From positions 3,162,001 to 3,226,000 of the forward strand of contig NZ_CP143545.1 of assembly GCF_046237625.1 (NCBI RefSeq): a stretch of 64,000 nt of DNA, given 5' to 3'. Source of the DNA: Paraperibacillus esterisolvens. GTDB taxonomy: Bacteria; Bacillota; Bacilli; Bacillales; DSM-1321. The notes beneath the pieces are model-generated. The model saw only the letters and a program-made list of their open reading frames with translations, did no database searches and was not told the DNA's origin. Of the stretch, positions 35,065 through 43,612 are shown piece after piece. Numbering within the stretch: the first letter of the stretch is position 1; each line of letters starts with the position of its first letter. The position numbers were made by a program, and so were the translations under genes.

Positions 35065-35820
35065 TTATTTTTTTAGATGATACAGGAGAATCCCTGCTGC
35101 CACTGCTACGTTCAGGGACTCGCTCCTGCCATATAGCGGGATATAGAGATTTTGATTGGTCTCGGCCAGATATCTGTCGTCTACGCCCTTTCCCTCATTC
35201 CCTACGAGCAGGGCAAAGCGCTCCTGCTTTTCAGCAGTTTCAAAGGGCACCGCCCCTTTTAGCGAGGTTCCGTATACTGGTATGCCTTTTTCCTTAAGTG
35301 ATGCCATGAAGCCGGACAGCTCCGATTTGACTACCGGTATATGAAAAAGGCTTCCCTGTGTCGATCGGATGACCTTTGGATTATAAGGGTCCGCACTGCC
35401 CTCCCCCAAAATGACACCATCCATTCCGGCTGCATCTGCTGTCCGTATCATCGTTCCGAGATTGCCCGGATCCTGCACGGCATCCACCAGCAGGAACTGT
35501 CCGCCGCCAGTGATCGCTGCCTCAGCATGCCTCTGTTCACAGATTGCCGCAATTCCCTGTGGGGCTTCTGTATCAGAAACGGACCTCATAACCTCGGCCG
35601 AAACATATGTGATATCCTGTCCGCTAAGATCCAGCGTAGATGGCAGTCCAATATCCTCCTGGAGAATGATTTCCAAAACCAGGTCTTTCTCCTTCAGGGC
35701 TTCTTCCACTAAATGAAATCCCTCAATTAAATATTTACCCGTTTTATCCCGCTCTTTCTTTGTGAGCAGCTTCTTCCACTGCTTTACAGAAGGGTTCTTG
35801 GGAGATTCAATATATTTCAA
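35065..35820 (-). CDS. ysgA: SpoU/TrmH-family RNA 2'-O-methyltransferase YsgA
   Basis: YsgA is a SPOUT-class RNA methyltransferase, probably acting on rRNA. The 251-residue protein has an N-terminal L30e-like substrate-binding domain (about 1-95) and the C-terminal trefoil-knot SAM-binding domain with the three SpoU motifs: VQDPGNLGTMIRTADAAG (about 115), LLVGNEGKGVDD (about 203) and YIPLYGRSESLNVAVAAGILLY (about 226). It lies between pheS and sspI as in B. subtilis. Confidence 0.93.
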   Translation of the reverse strand: MKYIESPKNPSVKQWKKLLTKKERDKTGKYLIEGFHLVEEALKEKDLVLEIILQEDIGLPSTLDLSGQDITYVSAEVMRSVSDTEAPQGIAAICEQRHAEAAITGGGQFLLVDAVQDPGNLGTMIRTADAAGMDGVILGEGSADPYNPKVIRSTQGSLFHIPVVKSELSGFMASLKEKGIPVYGTSLKGAVPFETAEKQERFALLVGNEGKGVDDRYLAETNQNLYIPLYGRSESLNVAVAAGILLYHLKK

Positions 35821-35942
35821 TCCGGTTTTCCCTCCTTGATATTCAACACTGATTTTCCTATTATAGCCCAGATTTCACACATATTAAATGCCGGAAAAGC
35901 AAAAGCTATCTAAGGAAAACAAATTATGCTGGAGGGAATAAA

Positions 35943-36152
35943 ATGAACATTAACCTGCGCCATGCGGTAGTACATAATGTCACCGGCCACACACCAGACC
36001 AGATCGAGGCTACCATATTGGATGCCATTCAAAAGGGCGAGGAAAAAATGCTCCCAGGACTCGGCGTACTTTTTGAAATCCTCTGGAAAAACGCACCTGC
36101 AAATGAAAAAAAGGAAATGATTCAGCTCCTTGAAAACGGCCTGAACCGATAA
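35943..36152 (+). CDS. sspI: Small acid-soluble spore protein SspI
   Basis: A 69-residue minor SASP of the SspI family, synthesised in the forespore (sigma-G in B. subtilis) and packed in the spore core. The sequence opens MNINLRHAVVHNVTG and has the highly conserved EEKMLPGLGVLFEILWK segment. A GGAGGG ribosome-binding site precedes the ATG. It is one of three plus-strand genes in the window and next to ysgA, as in B. subtilis. Confidence 0.96.
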   Translation: MNINLRHAVVHNVTGHTPDQIEATILDAIQKGEEKMLPGLGVLFEILWKNAPANEKKEMIQLLENGLNR

Positions 36153-36169
36153 TCGCCGGGGGGTGCTCC

Positions 36170-36811
36170 CTATATACAAGTGCAGCAGACCACAGCAAAT
36201 GCTGCCACGGCTGTCCCGAAAAAGGTGATTCCCCACACCTGGGCGGGAATGAAGGTGAATTGCGCGAGGCTGGATGCATCCCCCGCCTCCCCGGGGCTCT
36301 TGAAGCTCAGGCAGAGAATATGGAAGGCTGAATAAAGGGACTGGACGAGGACAGTCCCTGCCAATAGCATGGAAACCCCTGTCACCCATACTGTACTGCC
36401 CGTTGAAAGCACCCACCCAAGGAACGCAAGAAAGCCGGCACACCAGATTATGCCGTACATATTCCGTACCCAGAACAAAAGTGCCGCTGCAGCCAGCAAA
36501 AACAAACTATAAAATACCCATTGGGCATGGCCGTTTGAAAGCAGGATAAAGAAGAGTAAACCAATTCCTGAAGAAAAAGGATAGCCGGCCAGACTGGTCA
36601 TGATTCTGCCCATACTTGATCTGGATCCTGTCAGGATGACGCCTTCCGAATTGGAAAACAGCTTCATGCTCTTTACTTTCCCATCGAACATCAATGCAGT
36701 GAGGGCATGTCCTGTTTCATGAACCAAAGTATGAAGCACATTCACATGACGTCCGATTAAAGGCAGGCGGCACAAAATGGCCGCCGAAATGATATACGCA
36801 GCCAGGATCAA
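36170..36811 (-). CDS. M50B-like membrane metalloprotease-family protein
   Basis: This 213-residue membrane protein fits the peptidase M50B-like family. The zinc motif HETGH is at residues 31-35 in LVHETGHALTALMFDGKVKSM, followed by about five more hydrophobic helices. A second zinc ligand motif is not obvious, so activity is uncertain. It is convergent with sspI (17 bp apart). Many M50-like proteins act in regulated intramembrane proteolysis, but nothing in the sequence names a substrate here. Confidence 0.8.
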   Translation of the reverse strand: MILAAYIISAAILCRLPLIGRHVNVLHTLVHETGHALTALMFDGKVKSMKLFSNSEGVILTGSRSSMGRIMTSLAGYPFSSGIGLLFFILLSNGHAQWVFYSLFLLAAAALLFWVRNMYGIIWCAGFLAFLGWVLSTGSTVWVTGVSMLLAGTVLVQSLYSAFHILCLSFKSPGEAGDASSLAQFTFIPAQVWGITFFGTAVAAFAVVCCTCI

Positions 36812-36988
36812 TGTTATCCTCTCCTTTCATGACAATCTCCTGCTTTCCATTCTTGCCTGAGCTGAACCATATGAAACATTCCAGGTACTGTTTATCGCTG
36901 GCTTGGTCTTATATTGGTGTTTTATGACATTTTAGGCTGTTCCATCTGAATTCAGGCAACTCTAACAGTCCAGTATCCCTTTCCACCA

Positions 36989-37019
36989 TTAAAATAAGCG
37001 GCTGCCCCAGGCAGCCGCT
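36989..37019 (-). terminator. Terminator of the efeOBU operon
   Basis: GCGGCTGCC and GGCAGCCGC are perfect arms with a 3-nt loop, followed by TTATTTT on the minus strand, just past the efeU stop codon. Confidence 0.9.
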
Positions 37020-37022
37020 ATA

Positions 37023-38789
37023 TTATTTGGCAGCAACCGCTCCTGCCGTTTCTTTTTTTCTGATAAGCCATGCAGCCATTCCAATGATCAAGAGGAGCAA
37101 AACCTGTGTGACTGCGGTCTCCAATGTTGGATAGAATCCAATCGGCTCAATGAAAGGAAGGCTGGTAACTGTAGTGGTCGGGAACACTTTTGAAATTTGC
37201 AGGGCATGGATGCTGACTCCAAGGATTTTAAAAGCAAGTACGTAAATCAGGAGAGTGGCTGCCCTGAAAAAGATCCGGACCGGAATTTTGACTGAGTAGG
37301 AGATGATGGCATACCCGGCGCCAGCCAATATAATCACAGCGACGACAATCCCTGTTACAAGCTGCTGCATGCTTATATAGGGGGTGATGCCTGTATAGAA
37401 GATGATGGTTTCTGCACCTTCACGGAAAACGGATAGAAAGCTGATCACGGCAAATGACAGGAGGCTTCCTTTTGCGACCGCCTGATTCATCTGCTGTTTA
37501 ATATACCTGTTCCAGCTGCCTATATTGGATTTTTTGTGGAGCCAGACACCGACTGTCAGCATCATGATGACAGCAAGCAGTCCTATCAGGCCCTCGATGT
37601 ATTCCCTGCTTGAGGCAGCGGTGAGGCTGGAAAATAACATATGTATGACTATAGCCAATATTGCACTGGCAAATACACCAGCAGCGACTCCGGTCCATAT
37701 CCACTTCTGTTTGTCTCCCTGCCCCATCTGCTTTAGGAAAGAGAGCAGCAAGGCGACGATGAGCAGTCCTTCCAGGCCTTCGCGCAGCAGAATCAGCGCT
37801 GAATCCCAGGATGAATAGCTGGTTTTCTTTAACAGAGGCGCAAGCCTGTCGCCAAGATCCCCCACTATGGATCCTGCTTTTTCAGCATCCACTTTTTTTG
37901 AGTTTAATAGACTGAGAGCGGCAGGCACCCTTGTTTCCATGTCACTGTACAATCCGCTGTCCCTCGTCTGGACATCTCCCTCGACCATCGGCCAGATGGT
38001 AAGGAGTTTATTCAGGCCTTTCACGGCGTCCTTATGCTGTCCGCCTGCTATCTGTTCTTCTGCTTCATTTAATAAGCCAAATACATCTGAAAGCGAATAA
38101 TCTCCTTTTACTTGTTTGGCTGACTTGCCTGCTATGAAGTTTTCAACTTCTGTATGTAAATTTTTCAAACTCCTGTCTGCCTTGGCCAGATCTGCAGGCT
38201 CCTGGGTAATGGAAATACGAATCAGTGCAAGATGCCGTTCAATGTTTCCATAAGAAGCAATGCTTTTATCATGCACGAACTTCTCGGAAGCCGTCCATTG
38301 CATCATGACCTTTCCGTAAAATGAAGAAAGGTCATGATTGGCTGGGTTTTCTGCAGCTTTCTCAAAATCGGCGATGACCGGCAGAAGCTTTTTCACCTGT
38401 TCCATCCCTGCTGCCTCATCAGCAGGGTTTTGCTGTTTATCATAAGCGGCCAGCGCGCTTGACAGAGAGGACAATGCACGGGCCAGCCCTTCTTCATCCA
38501 TCGTGTCTTCAGCAAGCAGGCTGTTGACCTCTTTTACTTTTTTATCAACCGTCCCTGCCTGTTTGCTGCCGGCATCTTTGATGGCTTTCCAGTCCGCTGA
38601 AAACTGATTCATGTTGGCTGTGATGGTTTCCTTGTCCCCATCCTTTGCTTTCATCAGGCTGTCGCCGATGAGAACAAACAGCTCATCATGATTTTCCCCG
38701 GCTGCTGACCCTTGGCCTGCCTGGAAGAACAGGGATAGTGCAAACAGAATGATCAGTGTTTTTGCATAAAAGGCCATTCGTTTCATCAT
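37023..38789 (-). CDS. efeU: FTR1-family iron permease EfeU
   Basis: EfeU is the membrane channel of the EfeUOB elemental/ferrous iron uptake system. The 588-residue protein has a signal peptide (about 1-30), a long extracytoplasmic helical region (about 31-330) and a seven-helix FTR1 domain with the two iron-binding motifs REGLEGLL (about 341) and REGAETIIFY (about 462). It is longer than B. subtilis YwbL because of the extended N-terminal region. It is the last gene of efeO-efeB-efeU, with a Fur box in front of efeO. Confidence 0.93.
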   Translation of the reverse strand: MMKRMAFYAKTLIILFALSLFFQAGQGSAAGENHDELFVLIGDSLMKAKDGDKETITANMNQFSADWKAIKDAGSKQAGTVDKKVKEVNSLLAEDTMDEEGLARALSSLSSALAAYDKQQNPADEAAGMEQVKKLLPVIADFEKAAENPANHDLSSFYGKVMMQWTASEKFVHDKSIASYGNIERHLALIRISITQEPADLAKADRSLKNLHTEVENFIAGKSAKQVKGDYSLSDVFGLLNEAEEQIAGGQHKDAVKGLNKLLTIWPMVEGDVQTRDSGLYSDMETRVPAALSLLNSKKVDAEKAGSIVGDLGDRLAPLLKKTSYSSWDSALILLREGLEGLLIVALLLSFLKQMGQGDKQKWIWTGVAAGVFASAILAIVIHMLFSSLTAASSREYIEGLIGLLAVIMMLTVGVWLHKKSNIGSWNRYIKQQMNQAVAKGSLLSFAVISFLSVFREGAETIIFYTGITPYISMQQLVTGIVVAVIILAGAGYAIISYSVKIPVRIFFRAATLLIYVLAFKILGVSIHALQISKVFPTTTVTSLPFIEPIGFYPTLETAVTQVLLLLIIGMAAWLIRKKETAGAVAAK

Positions 38790-38814
38790 ATATCTCTCCT
38801 CAGTGAATAGGGGA

Positions 38815-40113
38815 CTAGTTAAAAAGAGTTTCTCCTATATAACCGCCTGGCCTTGTGCCAGGCAGGCAGGCGAATAAAGCGCTGCCGCGATGTGATGTAT
38901 ATTCATTTAGCTTGTCACTCTTGGCCAGCCGCTCCTGGATGGGGATGAACTGCCTGCTCGGCATCCGCTGGAAGCACATGAACAGGAGTCCGGCATCAAA
39001 GCTGCCGGTTTTTACATCCATGCCGCTGGAGTAGGAAAATCCCCGGCGCAGTATCTGCTGTGAGCCATCTCCATGGGAGAGGCGTGAATGGGAATTTTCA
39101 GGAATGGTGTATTCCCCATTCTCATTTTTGTGTTTCAGATCCAGTTTATCGAATTCAGAATGTTTACCAAGCGGAGCACCGGTGCTGCGATGCCTGCCAA
39201 AGGTGTTCTCCTGTTCCTTCAGATTGGTACGGTCCCACACCTCCAGGAACATCTGGATCCTTCTCACCACAAGATAACTGCCTCCGACAAGCCAGTTCGG
39301 GCCGTCTCCGGGCTGGACCCAGATATGCTTGTTCATTTCTGCTTCGCTGCTTGTATCCAAATTCACGGTCCCATCCTTGAATCCAAATAAATTCCGGGGA
39401 GTACCTTCCTTCTTATCAGACTGTCTGGAACGCTGAAAGCCAGGCTGGGCCCATTTTAATACAGCCTTGCCCCTTGCAATCCTGATTAGATTCCTTACCG
39501 CGTGGAAGGCAACCTGCTGGTCATCCGCACACGCCTGTATGCAGAGATCGCCGCCGGTCCATTCTTCTTCCAATGCATCAAGCTGAAACTTCGGAAGGTC
39601 TTTCAATTCCTTTGGCTGTTTATGCTTTAAGCCAAATCGGTCCTTTCCATTCTTTACAAAAAGGCTTGGACCGACACCAAACGTAATTGTTAGATGGGAC
39701 GGTGACAATCCGTCTGCCTCTCCAGTATCCTTCGGGGGCAGATATCCATTGTCTGTATGGCCGCCGACCGGCTTTCCTTCAGTCAAGAGTGCGGCTGCCT
39801 CTGTCCAGGACTTAAACAGACGGGAGAGATCCCCTTTACTTGAAGCTGTCACATCCAGCGATGCAAAATATACATGGTCCTGCGGCTTTGTAAGGATTCC
39901 GCCCTGATGCTTTCCGTAGAAAGGGATAATATCTTCCTTCTCTTGTGCACTGCTTTCGGCATTGCTCTCAGTAATTGAAAGCAGGCTGCCGAGTCCTGAG
40001 GCCCCTATGAGCACTCCCACACCGCCGACACCAGCCGTTTTAAGGATCTCTCTCCTTGAAAACTTTTTGCCGCCTCTATTCCCTTCTGCTTTTCCGTTTA
40101 CATCTCCAGCCAT
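38815..40113 (-). CDS. efeB: Dyp-type haem peroxidase EfeB (Tat substrate)
   Basis: EfeB is the secreted dye-decolorising peroxidase of the EfeUOB system, thought to oxidise ferrous iron before uptake. The 432-residue protein has a Tat signal (SRREILKTAG, Arg20-Arg21, then a hydrophobic stretch) and the GFKDG motif with Asp247 (residues 244-248). The start ATG overlaps the efeO stop (TAATG). Folded export with haem through Tat is expected, as for YwbN of B. subtilis. Confidence 0.94.
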   Translation of the reverse strand: MAGDVNGKAEGNRGGKKFSRREILKTAGVGGVGVLIGASGLGSLLSITESNAESSAQEKEDIIPFYGKHQGGILTKPQDHVYFASLDVTASSKGDLSRLFKSWTEAAALLTEGKPVGGHTDNGYLPPKDTGEADGLSPSHLTITFGVGPSLFVKNGKDRFGLKHKQPKELKDLPKFQLDALEEEWTGGDLCIQACADDQQVAFHAVRNLIRIARGKAVLKWAQPGFQRSRQSDKKEGTPRNLFGFKDGTVNLDTSSEAEMNKHIWVQPGDGPNWLVGGSYLVVRRIQMFLEVWDRTNLKEQENTFGRHRSTGAPLGKHSEFDKLDLKHKNENGEYTIPENSHSRLSHGDGSQQILRRGFSYSSGMDVKTGSFDAGLLFMCFQRMPSRQFIPIQERLAKSDKLNEYTSHRGSALFACLPGTRPGGYIGETLFN

Positions 40114-40967
40114 TAAGATGCCTCCGTTGCTATTCCGATTTGGGAGAGCGGTTCGGCCAGCGCATCGATTGCCTGGCTGAGCTCCTTTACCTCCGCTTTT
40201 GTAAGGTCTGTGTAGAGTTTGTACCCATCGCCATTTTTCTGCTGGTCCAGCAGGCTGAACACATGGGCAAAACGGTCACCGATTTCCTTCGAAAGTTCTG
40301 CATCCTTTTCTTTGAGGGCAGGGTCCAGGAGCTGGTAGATTTTTTCCGCTCCCTCTACATTTGCAGCAAAGTCATACAGGTCGGTGTGGGAATATCGGTC
40401 TTCTTCACCTGTTACCTTTGATGTGGAAACCTCGTTCAACAGATCCACCGCACCCGTGATCAATAAGTCCGGCGTCACTTCAACCGTATCCGCCTTCGCC
40501 CTGAGCAGATTTACGTCCTTCAAGAGCTGATCCGCATATTTCTCATAGCCTTTTGTTGTTTTTTCCTGCCATAACCCTTTTTCAAGCCGGTGGTATCCGC
40601 CCCATTCAGAAGCAGGGACATCGCCTTCCCTGGCATCGATTTTAGGGTCCAGATCGCCAAATGCCTCAGCAATTGGCTCGGCGCGCTCATAGTGGACGCG
40701 GGCAGGAGCGTACAATGCTTTGGCTTTTTCCACATCTCCGGCCTTCACTGCAGCGGTGAAGGCGTCTGTCGCTTTTACAAACTGTTCAATCTCCCCGATT
40801 GCATAAGCCCGATATTGGTCCGTTACCTCTTTAAGGGCTTTTTCATTGGATTCTGTTTTTTTATTTTCTTTTGCCGGTTCGCTTTTTTCAGCCTGTTCTT
40901 TGTTTGAACATCCAAATAGGAGGCTGCCCGATAACATCAGGGCTCCTGTTATTTTAATTGCTTTCAT
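40113..40967 (-). CDS. efeO: Iron-uptake lipoprotein EfeO (M75/imelysin-like)
   Basis: EfeO is the iron-binding surface lipoprotein of EfeUOB. The 284-residue protein has a lipobox LLFGC (Cys20), a charged linker (EKSEPAKENKKTESNEK), and an imelysin-like helical domain. Motif ARVHYERAEPIAEAFGDLDPKIDAREGD (about 88-115) carries the family HxxxE metal-binding pattern. It is the first gene of the operon and is preceded by a promoter overlapping a Fur-box match. Confidence 0.94.
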   Translation of the reverse strand: MKAIKITGALMLSGSLLFGCSNKEQAEKSEPAKENKKTESNEKALKEVTDQYRAYAIGEIEQFVKATDAFTAAVKAGDVEKAKALYAPARVHYERAEPIAEAFGDLDPKIDAREGDVPASEWGGYHRLEKGLWQEKTTKGYEKYADQLLKDVNLLRAKADTVEVTPDLLITGAVDLLNEVSTSKVTGEEDRYSHTDLYDFAANVEGAEKIYQLLDPALKEKDAELSKEIGDRFAHVFSLLDQQKNGDGYKLYTDLTKAEVKELSQAIDALAEPLSQIGIATEAS

Positions 40968-40994
40968 TATGTAATCCTCCAGGGTTATCAGTAA

Positions 40995-41009
40995 TGATAA
41001 TCATTTTCA
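40995..41009. promoter_or_regulatory. Fur box upstream of efeO
   Basis: TGATAATCATTTTCA matches 13 of 15 positions of the Bacillus Fur consensus (TGATAATNATTATCA). It is in the efeO leader, just downstream of the -10 at 41016-41021, where Fur-Fe(II) would block transcription. Confidence 0.8.
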
Positions 41010-41015
41010 TTTATC

Positions 41016-41045
41016 ATCATAACAGCAATTGAGAAGTATATTCAA
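41016..41045 (-). promoter_or_regulatory. Promoter of efeOBU
   Basis: TTGAAT (41040-41045) and TATGAT (41016-41021) are separated by 18 bp on the minus strand, directly upstream of the Fur box. Confidence 0.55.
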
Positions 41046-41233
41046 TGGTAAATTTATATTTTTAGAGTTTTCTTAATTTGAAGGCATAGAAAAAGAGTAA
41101 CCCGCATCTGGATTACTCGTAATTGTCGCTATTATTGGGTGTGACTTAAGATGACGCGGGTGATGGCAGCCGCAGGTTCCGCCTGTAAGCCAAAGCAATA
41201 AAACTGCCTGCATCCCGCCAGTCCCGGTTCGGG

Positions 41234-41680
41234 CTAATCCGCCTGCCGGGTCCCGGTAGACCCGAAGCCGCCCTGCCCCCGAACGGAAGCAGATAATTCC
41301 CCAGCCTCCGAAATAGTTACCCGGGCTACAGGTGCTACAACAAGCTGGGCAATCCTCATCTGCTTTTCCACTTTGAAGTCTTCCCGGCCATGATTGATTA
41401 AGATGACCTTGATTTCCCCTCTGTATCCTTCATCAATGGTCCCCGGACTGTTCAGTACTGTAACGGAATGCTTTAATGCCAGACCGCTCCTTGGCCTTAC
41501 CTGGGCTTCCGTACCTTCGGGAAGCTCTATCGCAATTCCCGTGCTGATCAGCTCCGCTGCTCCGGGCCTGATGATTTTCTCTTCTGCCGAAGCGAGGTCT
41601 AGACCCGCGTCCCCGGGATTCGCCTGGTGCGGCAGAAGCGCGTCATCATTCAATAGTTTGACTTTTAAGTTGTAGTTCAT
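41234..41680 (-). CDS. dut: dUTP diphosphatase
   Basis: The enzyme hydrolyses dUTP to dUMP, which prevents uracil incorporation and supplies dTMP synthesis. Starting at the ATG at 41680 (AAGGAG about 9 nt before), the 148-residue protein shows the trimeric dUTPase motifs: DAGLDLASAE (1), RPRSGLALKH (2), NSPGTIDEGYRGEIKVILIN (3), MRIAQLVVAPV (4) and GGFGSTG (5). The upstream ATG at 41701 would add MDKEKST. It lies between the efe operon and ysdA. Confidence 0.94.
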   Translation of the reverse strand: MNYNLKVKLLNDDALLPHQANPGDAGLDLASAEEKIIRPGAAELISTGIAIELPEGTEAQVRPRSGLALKHSVTVLNSPGTIDEGYRGEIKVILINHGREDFKVEKQMRIAQLVVAPVARVTISEAGELSASVRGQGGFGSTGTRQAD

Positions 41681-41711
41681 CGTAGACTTCTCCTTATCCA
41701 TCCATACTCTA

Positions 41712-41981
41712 CTATTTTAATAAAAGATACAGCAGGAACAGATGGGCAAGCGCCAGCAGCGGAAAGCCCAGCTTAAAGGAAAGGTGCCTCGTTTTATGCC
41801 TGAAGAGGTACATCGCCATCCACGCACCGAGGGAGCCCCCGCCTGCCGCAAAGAGCCAGAGCGTGCTTTCCGCAATTCTGTATTGGTTCTTCCTTGCCTT
41901 TTCCTTATCTGCTTTCATTATGCCAAGGGCTGCCATATTGATGATCAGAAAATATGATAGTAAGATATGTATCCCTTCCAT
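41712..41981 (-). CDS. ysdA: YsdA, DUF1294 family membrane protein
   Basis: This 89-residue protein has three predicted membrane helices (about 5-22, 38-60, 70-88) and the DUF1294 signature, with DKEKARKNQYRIAESTLWLFAAGGGSLGAW and the FRHKTRHLSFKLGFP segment. The function is unknown. It follows rplT, as in B. subtilis, after the rplT terminator. Confidence 0.88.
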   Translation of the reverse strand: MEGIHILLSYFLIINMAALGIMKADKEKARKNQYRIAESTLWLFAAGGGSLGAWMAMYLFRHKTRHLSFKLGFPLLALAHLFLLYLLLK

Positions 41982-42021
41982 TATCCTGCTTTCCTTCTAA
42001 TTTTATAGTCATGCATCCAAT

Positions 42022-42050
42022 AAAAAAAGATGCCCGAAGACCGAGCATCC
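42022..42050 (-). terminator. Terminator of infC-rpmI-rplT
   Basis: GATGCTCGGTCTTCGGGCATC folds into a hairpin followed by TTTTTTTATT on the minus strand, 9 bp after the rplT stop codon. Confidence 0.9.
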
Positions 42051-42058
42051 CTTATATA

Positions 42059-42418
42059 TTACTGGTTAAGGTGTTTCTTAGCTGCGTTTGCAAATTCAGC
42101 AAATGCATTAGCATCGCTTACAGCAAGCTCAGCAAGCATTTTGCGGTTTACATCGATGCCGGCAAGCTTCAAACCGTGCATTAAACGGCTGTAAGAAAGA
42201 CCGTTCATGCGTGCAGCTGCATTGATACGAGTGATCCAAAGCTTACGGAAGTCGCGCTTTTTCTGACGGCGATCACGGAATGCATATTGCAGGGATTTCA
42301 TTACTTGTTGGTTAGCTACCTTGAAGAGAATGTGCTTTGCACCATAGTAACCTTTAGCTAATTTTATGACTTTTTTACGACGTTTGCGAGTAACAGTACC
42401 GCCTTTTACACGTGGCAT
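42059..42418 (-). CDS. rplT: Ribosomal protein L20
   Basis: L20 binds 23S rRNA early in 50S assembly. In B. subtilis it also represses its own operon by binding the leader. The 119-residue protein is the usual length, opens MPRVKGGTVTRKRRKK, and has the ITRINAAARMNGLSYSRLMHGLK segment. It is the last gene of infC-rpmI-rplT. Confidence 0.98.
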   Translation of the reverse strand: MPRVKGGTVTRKRRKKVIKLAKGYYGAKHILFKVANQQVMKSLQYAFRDRRQKKRDFRKLWITRINAAARMNGLSYSRLMHGLKLAGIDVNRKMLAELAVSDANAFAEFANAAKKHLNQ

Positions 42419-42450
42419 GTTATTTCCCTCCTATATAAATCTCGGTTAAA

Positions 42451-42651
42451 TTACTTAATGTTGTCTAACATGTGGCGAATGCGTTTGAAGTCACCTTTGC
42501 TGACTAGGCTGGCTTTGCGAAGCTTACGCTTGGCTTTAGTAGACTTGTTTGCAAATAAGTGGCTTGTGTAAGCGTTGGAACGCTTCAGTTTACCGGATCC
42601 AGTCTTTTTGAAGCGCTTAGCTGATCCACGGTGAGTTTTCATTTTTGGCAT
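42451..42651 (-). CDS. rpmI: Ribosomal protein L35
   Basis: L35 is a small basic protein of the 50S subunit. The 66-residue sequence, starting MPKMKTHRGSAKRFKKTGSG, is the standard length. It lies 21 bp after infC and 32 bp before rplT. Confidence 0.98.
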   Translation of the reverse strand: MPKMKTHRGSAKRFKKTGSGKLKRSNAYTSHLFANKSTKAKRKLRKASLVSKGDFKRIRHMLDNIK

Positions 42652-42672
42652 AAGGGATTCCTCCTCATAACA

Positions 42673-43191
42673 TTACTTTTCGTTTTTAGGTGCTAATAAG
42701 ATAAACATGCTCCGGCCATCCATTTTAGGATGAGTTTCAATAGTAGAAATATCTTTGCACGCTGCCGAGAAACGGTCAAGCACACGCTGGCCTATCTCTT
42801 TATGTGTGATTGCACGTCCTTTGAAGCGGATAGATGCTTTTACTTTGTCTCCCTTTTCAAGGAATTTGCGGGCATTCTTCAGCTTTGTATTAAAATCGTG
42901 TTCTTCGATTGTCGGGCTGAGGCGCACCTCTTTAAGATTGATAATCTTTTGGTTTTTGCGTGCTTCTTTATCTTTCTTTTGCTGCTCGAAACGATGTTTT
43001 CCATAGTCCATGATACGGGCTACTGGAGGCTTTGCATTTGGAGCAACCAATACGACGTCAAGATTTACACGCGCAGCAATTTCTAAGGCTTCAAATTTTG
43101 TTTTGATTCCTAATTGCTCTCCGTTTTGGTCAATTAGACGAAGTTCGCGGGCACGGATGCCCTCGTTTACCATCATGTCTTGTTTGCTAAT
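42673..43191 (-). CDS. infC: Translation initiation factor IF-3 (ATT start)
   Basis: IF-3 binds the 30S subunit and proofreads start-codon selection. The best start is the rare ATT at 43191, giving ISKQDMMVNEGIRARELRL and 172 residues. GGAGGTGG lies at 9 nt, and the opening matches IF-3 of other bacilli, where an AUU start is typical. An ATG five codons inside (43176) has no ribosome-binding site. The N-domain and C-domain are joined by the lysine-rich helix HRFEQQKKDKEARKNQK. AUU initiation allows autocontrol by IF-3. Confidence 0.94.
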   Translation of the reverse strand: MSKQDMMVNEGIRARELRLIDQNGEQLGIKTKFEALEIAARVNLDVVLVAPNAKPPVARIMDYGKHRFEQQKKDKEARKNQKIINLKEVRLSPTIEEHDFNTKLKNARKFLEKGDKVKASIRFKGRAITHKEIGQRVLDRFSAACKDISTIETHPKMDGRSMFILLAPKNEK

Positions 43192-43319
43192 AATTAGCCA
43201 CCTCCAAGGTTTTTTCGGCGAACGAAGCGTTTTGAGTAAAATTAAAGCTTGTTTGGACTGTCTGCTTCAAACAAACGCTTTTACATTCACCATGATCAGC
43301 AATTGCATCTAAGTAAGCA

Positions 43320-43462
43320 AATAAAAAAGTGCGGATGCAAGATACACCCACACTGATAGACTAAATAGACAAAGTCAGTTAATCATCATGAACCTGCTAA
43401 CAGCTTATGCGTCAGACCAGGTGAGAAGCGGGTGCCTCTTCTTTTTCTCAAACACGTATTCA
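43320..43462 (-). promoter_or_regulatory. L20 leader RNA of infC-rpmI-rplT
   Basis: The 5' leader of the operon on the minus strand resembles the Bacillus L20 leader: stems around GCACCCGCTTCTCACC and GACGCATAAGCTGTTAGCAGG, then a terminator GTGTGGGTG/CATCCGCAC (about 43326-43354) with TTTTTTATT. L20 is known to stabilise the terminator in B. subtilis. A further 130 nt lead to the infC ribosome-binding site. Confidence 0.8.
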
Positions 43463-43475
43463 ATTCACCTTAGAA

Positions 43476-43505
43476 AATATATCATGGAAAACGGCTAGGT
43501 GTCAA
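43476..43505 (-). promoter_or_regulatory. Sigma-A promoter of infC-rpmI-rplT
   Basis: TTGACA (43500-43505) and TATATT (43476-43481) are separated by 18 bp on the minus strand, with the start point just upstream of the L20 leader. Confidence 0.75.
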
Positions 43506-43612
43506 CCACTTAATTATTTTTCACAACAGAAGTAATCATATCAAACTTACCTCTTACTTGCAAGCGGTATTTTAAAAAACTGAAAATTAATTCACTGTGC
43601 GGTCCCGGATCT

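Noticed and set aside
35910..36443. Minus-strand frame of 177 codons across sspI
   Set aside because: It overlaps sspI and the M50B-like gene in other frames; both of those are supported by family similarity.
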